A DNA stretch of 64,000 nucleotides from Bacteroidaceae bacterium (GTDB taxonomy: Bacteria; Bacteroidota; Bacteroidia; Bacteroidales; Bacteroidaceae): contig JAFQVS010000101.1 of NCBI GenBank assembly GCA_017407905.1, positions 46,830-110,829 on the forward strand, written 5' to 3'. Positions 9,117-15,857 of this stretch are shown here, one piece after another (within the stretch, counting starts at the first letter, position 1; every line of letters begins with the position of its first letter). A program made the translations under genes and the position numbers. Below the pieces are notes generated by a model. It did no database searches, was not told the origin of the DNA, and worked only from the letters and a program-made list of their open reading frames with translations.

Positions 9117-9144
9117 AAAAAACTCCCTATAAAGGGAGTTTTTT
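9117..9144 (+). terminator. Rho-independent terminator of the S46 peptidase gene
   Basis: A 12-bp stem (AAAAAACTCCCT / AGGGAGTTTTTT) with ATAA loop, followed by GTTTTT, 22 bases after the peptidase stop codon. Because of the A/T symmetry it can also stop the convergent minus-strand unit that ends at 9171. Confidence 0.9.
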
Positions 9145-9170
9145 GTTTTTATAGTACTAACCGAGAGCAA

Positions 9171-9506
9171 TTATTTCTCTTTTTCAATCTCTTGCGGGAT
9201 GCGGAACGAGGTATAAAGTTCGAAAAGGGCGCCGATGAACATTGCCACTATCCACTCGTTGCGCACGTGCGTGAACATAAGCACTCCGGCAGCCACAAGG
9301 CATATTGCGCCTATCTGCTGCTGAAAAACAAGACGTCGCAGCACGAAACTGCGGCTGCGGGGACGAGCAAAAAACTGAGCTACGGCAAAGAGCAGGGCAC
9401 CAGCCGTGTAGATATATGCCGCCTCCTGTGGGAAGGCCATCTTCAGCGCGGCACCCAAAAGAAGCACCACGGCACCCACCTTATATAATATGTTTATCAT
9501 TTTCAT
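9171..9506 (-). CDS. Small integral membrane protein downstream of ftsB-like gene
   Basis: 111 residues from ATG 9506 (a second ATG two codons later is equally possible). The open frame extends further upstream, but that part overlaps the ftsB-like gene in another frame and has no membrane or coding character. Hydrophobic segments at about 4-20, 27-42, 60-78 and 83-98 give three or four membrane helices; the C-terminus is charged (IPQEIEKEK). It follows the ftsB-like gene by 16 bases and is probably cotranscribed. I do not recognise a named family. Confidence 0.7.
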   Translation of the reverse strand: MKMINILYKVGAVVLLLGAALKMAFPQEAAYIYTAGALLFAVAQFFARPRSRSFVLRRLVFQQQIGAICLVAAGVLMFTHVRNEWIVAMFIGALFELYTSFRIPQEIEKEK

Positions 9507-9522
9507 AAAAGAGAGTGATAGA

Positions 9523-9822
9523 CTAATCCTCGACAATAAAAACATCCTCATTTTCGAGCTGCATATCATACTTCTCGCGTGCGACCTTCTCCATAACAAC
9601 AACGTCGCGGTCGAGCTCGTTGAGTTTCTCTTCGAGGGCATCGTGCTGCTCGTGAAGCTCCTCAATCTCGGAGTTTAGCGAGGCAATCTCGCGCTGATTA
9701 TGTATGTGCCTCAGCAGATTGTTCTCGTCGAAAAGCACAATTATGGCAAGAAAGGCCAACGTAACCGCAAGGTATTTGTGCCTCACTATCCATTTGAAAA
9801 TATCGGCTATACTGTCGTTCAT
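9523..9822 (-). CDS. Septum formation initiator family protein (FtsB/DivIC-like)
   Basis: 99 residues with the classic bitopic layout: short cytoplasmic N-terminus, one membrane helix (about 17-33, YLAVTLAFLAIIVLF), then a periplasmic coiled coil (about 38-75) rich in heptad Leu/Ile/Glu/His, and a C-terminal VAREKYDMQ segment typical of FtsB/DivIC, in which an xREKYxM motif follows the coil. This protein bridges FtsL and FtsQ in the divisome. A TATCTTCG -7 box lies about 21-28 bases upstream of the ATG. First gene of a two-gene unit with a small membrane protein. Confidence 0.88.
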   Translation of the reverse strand: MNDSIADIFKWIVRHKYLAVTLAFLAIIVLFDENNLLRHIHNQREIASLNSEIEELHEQHDALEEKLNELDRDVVVMEKVAREKYDMQLENEDVFIVED

Positions 9823-9842
9823 AATTATTAAGATTAAGTTTG

Positions 9843-9850
9843 CGAAGATA
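9843..9850 (-). promoter_or_regulatory. -7 promoter box of the ftsB-like gene
   Basis: TATCTTCG on the minus strand, ending 20 bases before the start codon at 9822. Confidence 0.5.
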
Positions 9851-9923
9851 GGAATTTTTTATTTCACTCGTACGATAATTGGCCGAATTTATTTTATCGT
9901 TTTTTTATTATCGACGAGAATTG

Positions 9924-9935
9924 GTGCTTAAGCAC
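9924..9935. repeat. 12-bp perfect palindrome between divergent genes
   Basis: GTGCTTAAGCAC is self-complementary. It lies between the ftsB-like gene and the nuclease cassette, 98 bases upstream of the latter's -7 box. It could be an operator, but one copy of a 12-bp palindrome is weak evidence. Confidence 0.3.
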
Positions 9936-10032
9936 GAATCTTTTTCAGGAACAAGAAATAAAGTCCGCAGCTGTTTTCCTCGGCCCGAGCAAAGAAAAAC
10001 CGGCCCTATGGCGCAAATTAACTAAAAATCAC

Positions 10033-10040
10033 TACATTTG
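10033..10040 (+). promoter_or_regulatory. -7 promoter box of the nuclease cassette
   Basis: TACATTTG matches TAnnTTTG exactly and ends 27 bases before the ATG at 10068. The upstream -33 element is not clear. Confidence 0.55.
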
Positions 10041-10067
10041 CCGTAAACCACAAAACAATCAGCCATT

Positions 10068-11336
10068 ATGACCGAGACCGAAGACCTGCTGACCAAATAC
10101 AATGTAGATTCCCGCAACAGGAGGCTGCGCGACTATTACGAGGCCGACAATCTGTGGCGCACACTACGTATAGAGCGCGACGAGAATAAGCACAGCGCCT
10201 TTATAGCGTGGTTGCTCGGCAAAGAGGCCAACGGCGCAAACAGCTCGCTATACAAATTCCTGAACCTTATAATCCGCACCGAGACTACCGACCCTCGTGC
10301 TGAATACAACGAGCTGAAAAAGAGCATATTACTGTGCCGACTAAGAATAAATTCGGCACAAATAACAACAGAGAGGAGCATCTGCGCATTATCCCGGATT
10401 AGATGCAACGACCGCATAGACATATATGCCGAGTGCGAAATTTCGGGCGTCGGCGACTATACAAGGCTCGAAATTTTCATCGAGAACAAAATAGGCTCGG
10501 GCGAGGGTAAGCGTAAGACCGCGTGCAAAATATCTGCCCCCACGCCTCGGGAGCAGGAGTATCTGAGGCTCGAACAGACACAGCGTTACTATCTGGCCTG
10601 TGGCAAAGAGAACCGGCTGCGCAAGCAACCGTTCGACGAGAATAGGACACTGCAACTCTTCGTCTTTCTGACCGCCAACAGACAACCGCCCGCCGAGGAG
10701 CATTTTGTAACAATCACATATCAGAACTTAGTCGATTTTATCTTAGAGCCCTATTTGCAGCAAGAAGATATTGACGCACACACAACAGCCACAATAAAAG
10801 AGTATCTGCGCATTTTAGGTAACCCCATCAACAACGACATAATTATGGCAACAACAAGCGAAGAAAAGGAGCTATTGATTGACTTTTACAAGCGCAACGA
10901 AGACCTCTTCAGACGAGCATTGGAGGTGATGCGCGACAATGCCGACACCGAGGAAGAGGAGAAAGAGTACACGACAATGCTCGCCTCAATGAGCAAGAGC
11001 CGCACGCGCCGCTTCTTCAGCCTCAACGGCAGCGACAAAAAATATATGATGTACGAGATTGTAGCCGAATTTGTAAAATTCTTATGCCGCGACGGCCTTA
11101 GCTTCGAGCAGATTGAGCAGAAGATAAGAGACTACACAAAGGAGCCGTCGCAGTGCCATATATCGACCAACAGAAGCGAGGTAAAAAGAGGCGAAAAGAG
11201 CTTCGAGGCCGAGTTTGAGGGCACCACATTCTACGTAACAAAAGAGTGGGGACGAGGACTGAAAGGACGTAATTTCGACGGTCTGCTCTCGGGGATAAAG
11301 AAAGATTACCCCGCCTTTGACGTTCAAGAAAAATAA
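10068..11336 (+). CDS. PD-(D/E)XK nuclease superfamily protein
   Basis: 422 residues. The N-terminal half looks like a PDDEXK_4-type nuclease: helix with RDENKHSAFIAWLL (Glu39), NDRIDIYAE (Asp115/Asp118) then IFIENKIGSGE (Glu139, Lys141, the E-x-K pair), QTQRYYLAC (Gln172) and a beta-strand LFVFLT (about 197-202). Asp118, Glu139 and Lys141 form the expected catalytic D...ExK set. The C-terminal part (about 262-420) is acidic/helical followed by a compact basic domain (GTTFYVTKEWGRGLKGRNF) that I cannot name. The stop is 6 bases before the next start, so the two are an operon. Proteins of this class usually act on DNA, often in defence; no methylase, helicase or integrase is adjacent. Fold and active site well supported, biological role inferred. 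Confidence 0.82.
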   Translation: MTETEDLLTKYNVDSRNRRLRDYYEADNLWRTLRIERDENKHSAFIAWLLGKEANGANSSLYKFLNLIIRTETTDPRAEYNELKKSILLCRLRINSAQITTERSICALSRIRCNDRIDIYAECEISGVGDYTRLEIFIENKIGSGEGKRKTACKISAPTPREQEYLRLEQTQRYYLACGKENRLRKQPFDENRTLQLFVFLTANRQPPAEEHFVTITYQNLVDFILEPYLQQEDIDAHTTATIKEYLRILGNPINNDIIMATTSEEKELLIDFYKRNEDLFRRALEVMRDNADTEEEEKEYTTMLASMSKSRTRRFFSLNGSDKKYMMYEIVAEFVKFLCRDGLSFEQIEQKIRDYTKEPSQCHISTNRSEVKRGEKSFEAEFEGTTFYVTKEWGRGLKGRNFDGLLSGIKKDYPAFDVQEK

Positions 11337-11342
11337 AACAGT

Positions 11343-12251
11343 ATGTCGGACAAGGCAATATTGGTGCAATTCACACACCCCGGTGGCCAGCACACACTAA
11401 ACGCAAAAGAGCAAAAAAGCGGCATAAAAGAGTGGAACTACGGCCCGCACAGACGCAAATTCCTAAAAGCCGAGGGACGCTACGCTCAAAAGGACGGCAC
11501 CCTCTCGCCGAGGATGCAGCTACTTTTCTGGGGCGAGTGGGAACCTACCTCACAAGCCACTGCCATAGAGCACTCCGAGGGCAGCGGAATTATGCCCAAG
11601 ATGGTGCACGAGCCTTTTTTATACAAAGAGAATGGGATGCTCATCACCCCGCCGGGAAAAGACAGCCGGGGCCGCACCCGCCAAAATACCGACCCCTTTG
11701 TTTTTGGCGAATGCTTTCTGTACAGCTGTTGCAAGCAGCGGAAAAGGATAAAAAAGAGCAATCGCACGAAATTTACAAGGATGGGGCGCCTGACAGCGGG
11801 CAGCATAATTCTTTTCGGCTCGACAATATCGCGTAAAGAGGGCGGCCCATATTTTGTGCTCGACACGCTGTTTGTTGTTGACGAGCAGAAAGAATACACA
11901 AAGGAAAAAAGTCTGAACGAATTTATTCCCCACGATTACAGCGAGATTATGGGCTTCGAGCATTGGGCCGACGATTATAATTTTGTGTGCTACAAAGGGG
12001 CAACAGCCCGACGTCCCATAAATGGGATGTTCAGCTTCGTTCCCTGCAAGCCCTGCGCCGAGGGGGTGGCAGGCTTTCCGCGCGTGAGGCTCGGGAGCGG
12101 CGATTTTAATTTCATCACCGATAATCTGAACGCCGCACCAAAATACAGCAGCCACGATAATATAAAGGAGGTGTGGGAGCGACTATGCGATATTGTCAGG
12201 CAGCAGGGGTTTGAATTGGGCGTAGATTTCTGCTACAATTATCGCCACTGA
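11343..12251 (+). CDS. Conserved protein of unknown function paired with nuclease
   Basis: 302 residues with no signal peptide or membrane segment, so probably cytosolic. Several short motifs look like conserved signatures: FTHPGGQH (10-17), W31 with HRRKF (36-40), FWGEWEP (62-68), NTDPFVFG (115-122), a Cys pair at 129-130, GSIILFGS (153-160) and FVLDTLFVV (171-179). I associate this motif set with an uncharacterised family found sporadically in bacteria, but I cannot name it or its activity. The clustered His, Glu, Asp and aromatic residues suggest an enzyme or nucleic-acid/nucleotide-binding fold. It follows the PD-(D/E)XK nuclease by 6 bases and ends 15 bases before a convergent gene, so the cassette is a closed pair. 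Confidence 0.65.
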   Translation: MSDKAILVQFTHPGGQHTLNAKEQKSGIKEWNYGPHRRKFLKAEGRYAQKDGTLSPRMQLLFWGEWEPTSQATAIEHSEGSGIMPKMVHEPFLYKENGMLITPPGKDSRGRTRQNTDPFVFGECFLYSCCKQRKRIKKSNRTKFTRMGRLTAGSIILFGSTISRKEGGPYFVLDTLFVVDEQKEYTKEKSLNEFIPHDYSEIMGFEHWADDYNFVCYKGATARRPINGMFSFVPCKPCAEGVAGFPRVRLGSGDFNFITDNLNAAPKYSSHDNIKEVWERLCDIVRQQGFELGVDFCYNYRH

Positions 12252-12266
12252 CACTGCACACGCACA

Positions 12267-12950
12267 CTATCCCACCCCGAGGTCGGTGTTACTAATGAGA
12301 ATCTCGGCCTTAGGATTATCTTTCAGCCTCGGATAGAGCTCGGCGACGAACCATCGGGCAAGCTCGTCGTCGCGCCGCACGGTGGTGCTGTTGTTGCAAA
12401 AGAGGTTTACGCTGAAGTATTCAAAGTAACGCTCGGCAAGGGCAATGTCGTCGAGGATGCGCCGGCGGCTGTCGCCCACGGTGCAGCACAGCAGGCACAC
12501 TCCACGAAAATAACGGGCAACGTCGGCGGGGGTTACGTCGGCGGGGACACCTTTGTTCCACGCGCGACGCAACTGCGCATCGAAGCTCTCGATGCCGCAG
12601 CGGAATTTTACGGTGGCCGGGGCGAATCGGGCCGCAAAGGCCTTGAGGCGGTGGCGGTACATATAGTGCGCCTCGAACCAAAGGGTGTGTATCTGCTTCT
12701 CCTTTACTACCGCGGATATTAGGTCGAGCGTCTCTTCGTCAATCTCCATTGCCGAGCCCGAGTTTATAATATCGAGCACGCCATAAACTCCCGTAACCCG
12801 TTGCAGAAGCTCGCGGTTGAGCGCAAAGGGTGCGGACGAGGCGTCGGTGTGATAATCGCAGAATGTGCATCCCCGCCAGCGGCAGCCTCTGCCCTGTATG
12901 AGCAGAAACTCGCGCTTCATTCCCTTGTCAATTACCGAGTATCTGTCCAT
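12267..12950 (-). CDS. Radical SAM protein, candidate queuine lyase (QueL-like)
   Basis: 227 residues, short for a radical SAM enzyme. The cluster motif sits near the N-terminus: Cys23, Cys28, Cys31 in GCRWRGCTFCDYH, i.e. CX4CX2C instead of the canonical CX3CX2C. A SAM-binding GSA segment (NSGSAMEI, about 63-70) and GIESFDAQL follow, as in COG1533-like proteins. The start codon overlaps the end of the queuosine-precursor transporter gene by 23 bases, implying translational coupling. In Clostridioides, a radical SAM enzyme (QueL) near queuosine salvage genes converts queuine to preQ1; the same linkage and a CDYH-type motif make that the leading hypothesis here. Another tRNA-base salvage or uncharacterised reaction cannot be excluded. 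Confidence 0.75.
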   Translation of the reverse strand: MDRYSVIDKGMKREFLLIQGRGCRWRGCTFCDYHTDASSAPFALNRELLQRVTGVYGVLDIINSGSAMEIDEETLDLISAVVKEKQIHTLWFEAHYMYRHRLKAFAARFAPATVKFRCGIESFDAQLRRAWNKGVPADVTPADVARYFRGVCLLCCTVGDSRRRILDDIALAERYFEYFSVNLFCNNSTTVRRDDELARWFVAELYPRLKDNPKAEILISNTDLGVG

Positions 12951-13626
12951 TGTGGCGCTCTTTTAATATGTAACGTTTGAGTGCAAGAATCACGGCGTAG
13001 GCCATCGGGGTGCCAAAGAAGGTCTCTATTCCCAATTTCATAAAATACTGAAGGGCTATCATCAGCAACAGGTCGCGCAGGGTGAGTGTACCCAAAAAGG
13101 CGATGAGCACAAAGGGCACTGTGTCGAGCAGATAGCCCACGACCGAGCTTCCTATGGTGCGCACCCACAGGAAGCGCCCTTTTGTGCGTCTTTTTATGCG
13201 TTCCATAAGCCACGCGTTCGAGAGCTCGCCCAGCAGAAAGCCCACAAGCGAGCCTACGACAATGCGCGGCACGTACGAGAATATGTGATTATAGGCTGTG
13301 GCTGTGCCGTCGAGGTAAGAGGGCGAGGGCATCCACACGCCTATCTGCGTGCATACGACAAGCAGGATATTGCACAAGAGTGTCGTCCAGATGACGCCTC
13401 GGGCAGTCTTGTAGCCCCAAATTTCGGTTAGAACGTCGCCCAGCATATAGGCAAAGGGAAAGGTTATTGTCCCCGCGTCGAAATAGAAGAGGTCGAGCAG
13501 GCCTACAACCTTGACTGCCATTATATTGGAGACTAAATAGGAGGTAACAAAGAGAGCTGTTACGACGATTAGCGGCATTGTGCCGCCTGCTCGGTTTTTG
13601 AAAGGGTTGTCCGATACCTTGTTCAT
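12928..13626 (-). CDS. yhhQ: Queuosine precursor transporter (YhhQ/QPTR family)
   Basis: 232 residues with about six membrane helices. Signature segments of the VUT_1/DUF165 family are present: LVSNIMAVKVV near residue 33-43, FDAGTITFPFAYMLGDVLTEIWG (about 50-72, in two parts around the conserved FPF and DVLTEIWG), and FLGELSNAWLM. YhhQ imports queuosine precursors (preQ0, preQ1, or queuine in some lineages). First gene of a two-gene unit whose second member is a radical SAM enzyme, overlapping by 23 bases. A -7 box TATTTTTG lies 24-31 bases upstream. QueG, the last enzyme of queuosine synthesis, is encoded at 34240-35163, so this organism can complete queuosine from an imported precursor. 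Confidence 0.93.
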   Translation of the reverse strand: MNKVSDNPFKNRAGGTMPLIVVTALFVTSYLVSNIMAVKVVGLLDLFYFDAGTITFPFAYMLGDVLTEIWGYKTARGVIWTTLLCNILLVVCTQIGVWMPSPSYLDGTATAYNHIFSYVPRIVVGSLVGFLLGELSNAWLMERIKRRTKGRFLWVRTIGSSVVGYLLDTVPFVLIAFLGTLTLRDLLLMIALQYFMKLGIETFFGTPMAYAVILALKRYILKERHNGQILGN

Positions 13627-13649
13627 AATGTTTTATTGTTTATGGGTTG

Positions 13650-13657
13650 CAAAAATA
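13650..13657 (-). promoter_or_regulatory. -7 promoter box of the queuosine transporter gene
   Basis: TATTTTTG on the minus strand, exact to TAnnTTTG, ending 23 bases before the start codon at 13626. Confidence 0.5.
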
Positions 13658-13768
13658 ATATTTTTAGTGATTCTAAACTACTCTTTTAGGCATTAAAGTG
13701 CTTCTGTGCCGAAGAATATATGGAAAAAGGCTATTGGAGAATCCATTAACGGCTGTCGTTTTTTTGCT

Positions 13769-13776
13769 TATCTTTG
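13769..13776 (+). promoter_or_regulatory. -7 promoter box of the TSUP permease gene; decides its start
   Basis: TATCTTTG matches the consensus exactly. It overlaps an upstream in-frame TTG at 13774, which therefore cannot be the start; the ATG at 13807 is. Confidence 0.6.
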
Positions 13777-13806
13777 CAACGGGTAAAGAGTATAAGCCCA
13801 CAGAAA

Positions 13807-14526
13807 ATGCAGACACTGTTATATATATTTCTTTTGACCATCGGAGCCAGCATCATACAGCGCATAAGCGGCTTTGGGTTCGGGATTTTCGTAATGATGT
13901 TTTTCCCCTATTTTCTGCCGTCGTATGGCGAGGCTACCACACTGTCGGGACTTTTGGCGGGTAGCACTGCCTTAATGATAGCCATACGCTACTACAAGCA
14001 CATTGAGTGGCGGCTGATGGCGCCGCTACTCGTAATAAATCTTTTTGTGTCGTTTGCTGCCATCGAGTATATGGCTACGCTCAGCGGCGCCACGCTCAAG
14101 AGGTGCTTCGGGGCGGTGTTTGTGCTCATAACTCTCTATTTTCTCTTTTTCGAGGGCAAAAGGAAACTGCCGCGAAATTGGTGGGTAAAGGGCTCGCTGG
14201 GCACTCTCAGTGGCATAATGGGTGGGATGTTCGCAATGCCCGGGCCGCCGCTCGTGCTCTACTGCATAAGTAATATCGAGGGTAAAATGGCCTATATTGC
14301 CACGCTGCAAGCCTTTTCGGTGCTGCTGAACATCTTCTACACACTCTTTAGGGCAAGGGTGGGATTTTTTGGCGAGCAGACACTCTCTTGGTGGGGCGTC
14401 GGACTGCTGGGAGCCATCGTAGGCGCAAGCGTGGGGACGCGTCTTTTTGCTTACATAAGTGCCGAGGCCCTGAAAAAGATTGTCTATCTGCTGCTGCTTG
14501 TAAGCGGCATTGTGGCTATGCTGTAA
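13807..14526 (+). CDS. TSUP (TauE/SafE) family permease
   Basis: 239 residues from ATG 13807, chosen because upstream in-frame codons run into the -7 promoter box. About eight membrane helices in two repeats. The first repeat has the family pattern with ISGFGFGIFVMMFF and PSYGEATTLSGLLAGSTAL; the second repeat has GTLSGIMGGMFAMPGPPLVLYC, with the conserved GGxFxxxGPPL. TSUP permeases export or import small sulfur or carboxylate anions such as sulfite, sulfoacetate or formate; substrate cannot be told from sequence. Single-gene unit, divergent from the queuosine pair. Confidence 0.88.
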   Translation: MQTLLYIFLLTIGASIIQRISGFGFGIFVMMFFPYFLPSYGEATTLSGLLAGSTALMIAIRYYKHIEWRLMAPLLVINLFVSFAAIEYMATLSGATLKRCFGAVFVLITLYFLFFEGKRKLPRNWWVKGSLGTLSGIMGGMFAMPGPPLVLYCISNIEGKMAYIATLQAFSVLLNIFYTLFRARVGFFGEQTLSWWGVGLLGAIVGASVGTRLFAYISAEALKKIVYLLLLVSGIVAML

Positions 14527-14612
14527 AAGCCCGAATGAGAAGCTTTACAGGCTAAAAACAGAATATTGCAGCATTTTTTCCGAATTTTTCTTTGTTTTTT
14601 ACATCAAACAAC

Positions 14613-14620
14613 TATATTTG
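14613..14620 (+). promoter_or_regulatory. Promoter of DUF2059-like lipoprotein gene (-33/-7)
   Basis: TATATTTG (-7) with TTTG at 14591-14594 (-33), spacer 18. The leader to the ATG at 14709 is about 80 bases long and contains a hairpin (TTGTTTGTA/TACAAACAA, 14638-14657). Confidence 0.6.
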
Positions 14621-14708
14621 CGGAAACTACATTATGGTTGTTTGTATTTACAAACAATCGGCTCGAACGAAGGATACATATACAATAACCCCATAAATAT
14701 GTTGAGCT

Positions 14709-15572
14709 ATGAAAAAGTCCTTATCAATTGTGGTATCAGTCGCAATAATTGCGATGTACCTGTCAATAAGTTTCGTATCGTGTACAAATGAGTCAGGGCT
14801 GAAAAAGGAGTTGACAAAATACTACCAATCGGAGTGGAGCCGTCTCTCGGATAATTTCAGCGAGGCACATTTTAAAGCGCAGATTCTGCAATATATGGAC
14901 ACGATGGCCGACTGTCCCTACCCCGTGGCAACCGACCGCGATGCGGTAGCACAGAAATTGGCCGCAATATATTGCAAAGAGAGGCTCAACGACGACCTTG
15001 CCAATGTGGCGCTGCCCTACTTCAGCGGAAAAATCTCGGTTGTCGAGTTTAAAAAAATCAACAATGCCATTAGCGACGAAAAGGCGCTGGGCATAATAAA
15101 AAAGATTGCCGACATTATGCAGAATGAGTTCCGTGAGCTTATTCAGGAGCAGACCTCGACAACCGTGGCAATAATAATGAACGGCGAGGAGCCCTGTATC
15201 CCCACCCTCTCCGAGGGCCTGCGTGCAAGCTATCTGCCGACAATGGAGAAATTCTATATTGTATCGGGACGCAAGGCCATCGTCGAGAATAGTTTCACCG
15301 CAATGAACGACCTAATGGCCGAGGGGGCCCCCGAGAGCCGCATCCTTGCCGAGAATTTCTTCAATTACATAAGCCGCGCAACGCCCGTGATGATGTGTAT
15401 GACAATGGAGGGAAAAGTGAGTGAGGAGGAGCTGAGTACACTTATTGAGATATATGAGCGCCCCGAGTTTATCAAGCTGCGCGAAGCTAATATAGAATAC
15501 TCGCAAGAGATTGTTAAGGCCGACGAGGGCATCAATGCAATGTTCATCGAGTGGCTCAAAAAGAAATTGTAA
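14709..15572 (+). CDS. DUF2059-like lipoprotein
   Basis: 287 residues with a lipoprotein signal (ISFVSC, Cys25). The mature part is all-helical with two tandem similar halves. It carries the pattern seen in DUF2059-type envelope proteins: MADCPYPV, a KERLNDDLANVALPYF helix, and near the C-terminus ISxEELxxLIEIYERPEF, which corresponds to the FYxSPxGxK motif. It is a paralogue of the frameshifted gene at 18398-19244: both share the M-x-(D/N)CPY motif, the VA(L/M)P(Y/F) segment and the same overall length. Function unknown; probably anchored in an envelope membrane. Own promoter and terminator, so a single-gene unit upstream of the TonB-dependent receptor. Confidence 0.7.
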   Translation: MKKSLSIVVSVAIIAMYLSISFVSCTNESGLKKELTKYYQSEWSRLSDNFSEAHFKAQILQYMDTMADCPYPVATDRDAVAQKLAAIYCKERLNDDLANVALPYFSGKISVVEFKKINNAISDEKALGIIKKIADIMQNEFRELIQEQTSTTVAIIMNGEEPCIPTLSEGLRASYLPTMEKFYIVSGRKAIVENSFTAMNDLMAEGAPESRILAENFFNYISRATPVMMCMTMEGKVSEEELSTLIEIYERPEFIKLREANIEYSQEIVKADEGINAMFIEWLKKKL

Positions 15573-15592
15573 ACAGCATAACACATTTTTTA

Positions 15593-15627
15593 TTTTGCAG
15601 ACGGCCCCCAAAAGGCCGTCTGCAAAA
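15593..15627 (+). terminator. Rho-independent terminator
   Basis: 14-bp perfect stem TTTTGCAGACGGCC / GGCCGTCTGCAAAA with 7-base loop, 20 bases after the lipoprotein stop, followed by ATTTTAT. Confidence 0.85.
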
Positions 15628-15857
15628 ATTTTATATGGATGCACACTTTCCCGGACAAATAAGAATTAACTGCTCTATGGCAACATAACACCGGCAAAAT
15701 ACCCACAAATAGGTACCGGCAACCAATAAATTGCGACGCATCCATCCACAACAGATAACTATTTTTTAGTAGTAAAATTTATAATTTAACTAAAAATCAC
15801 TATTTATAATTACCCGTATTTTACCGAAATTTGCACACGAAATAAAAGACTAAACTA

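Noticed and set aside
15640-15857. Possible cobalamin riboswitch before the TonB-dependent receptor
   Set aside because: I looked for the conserved B12-box (GCCACTG-like) and the paired elements and did not find them.
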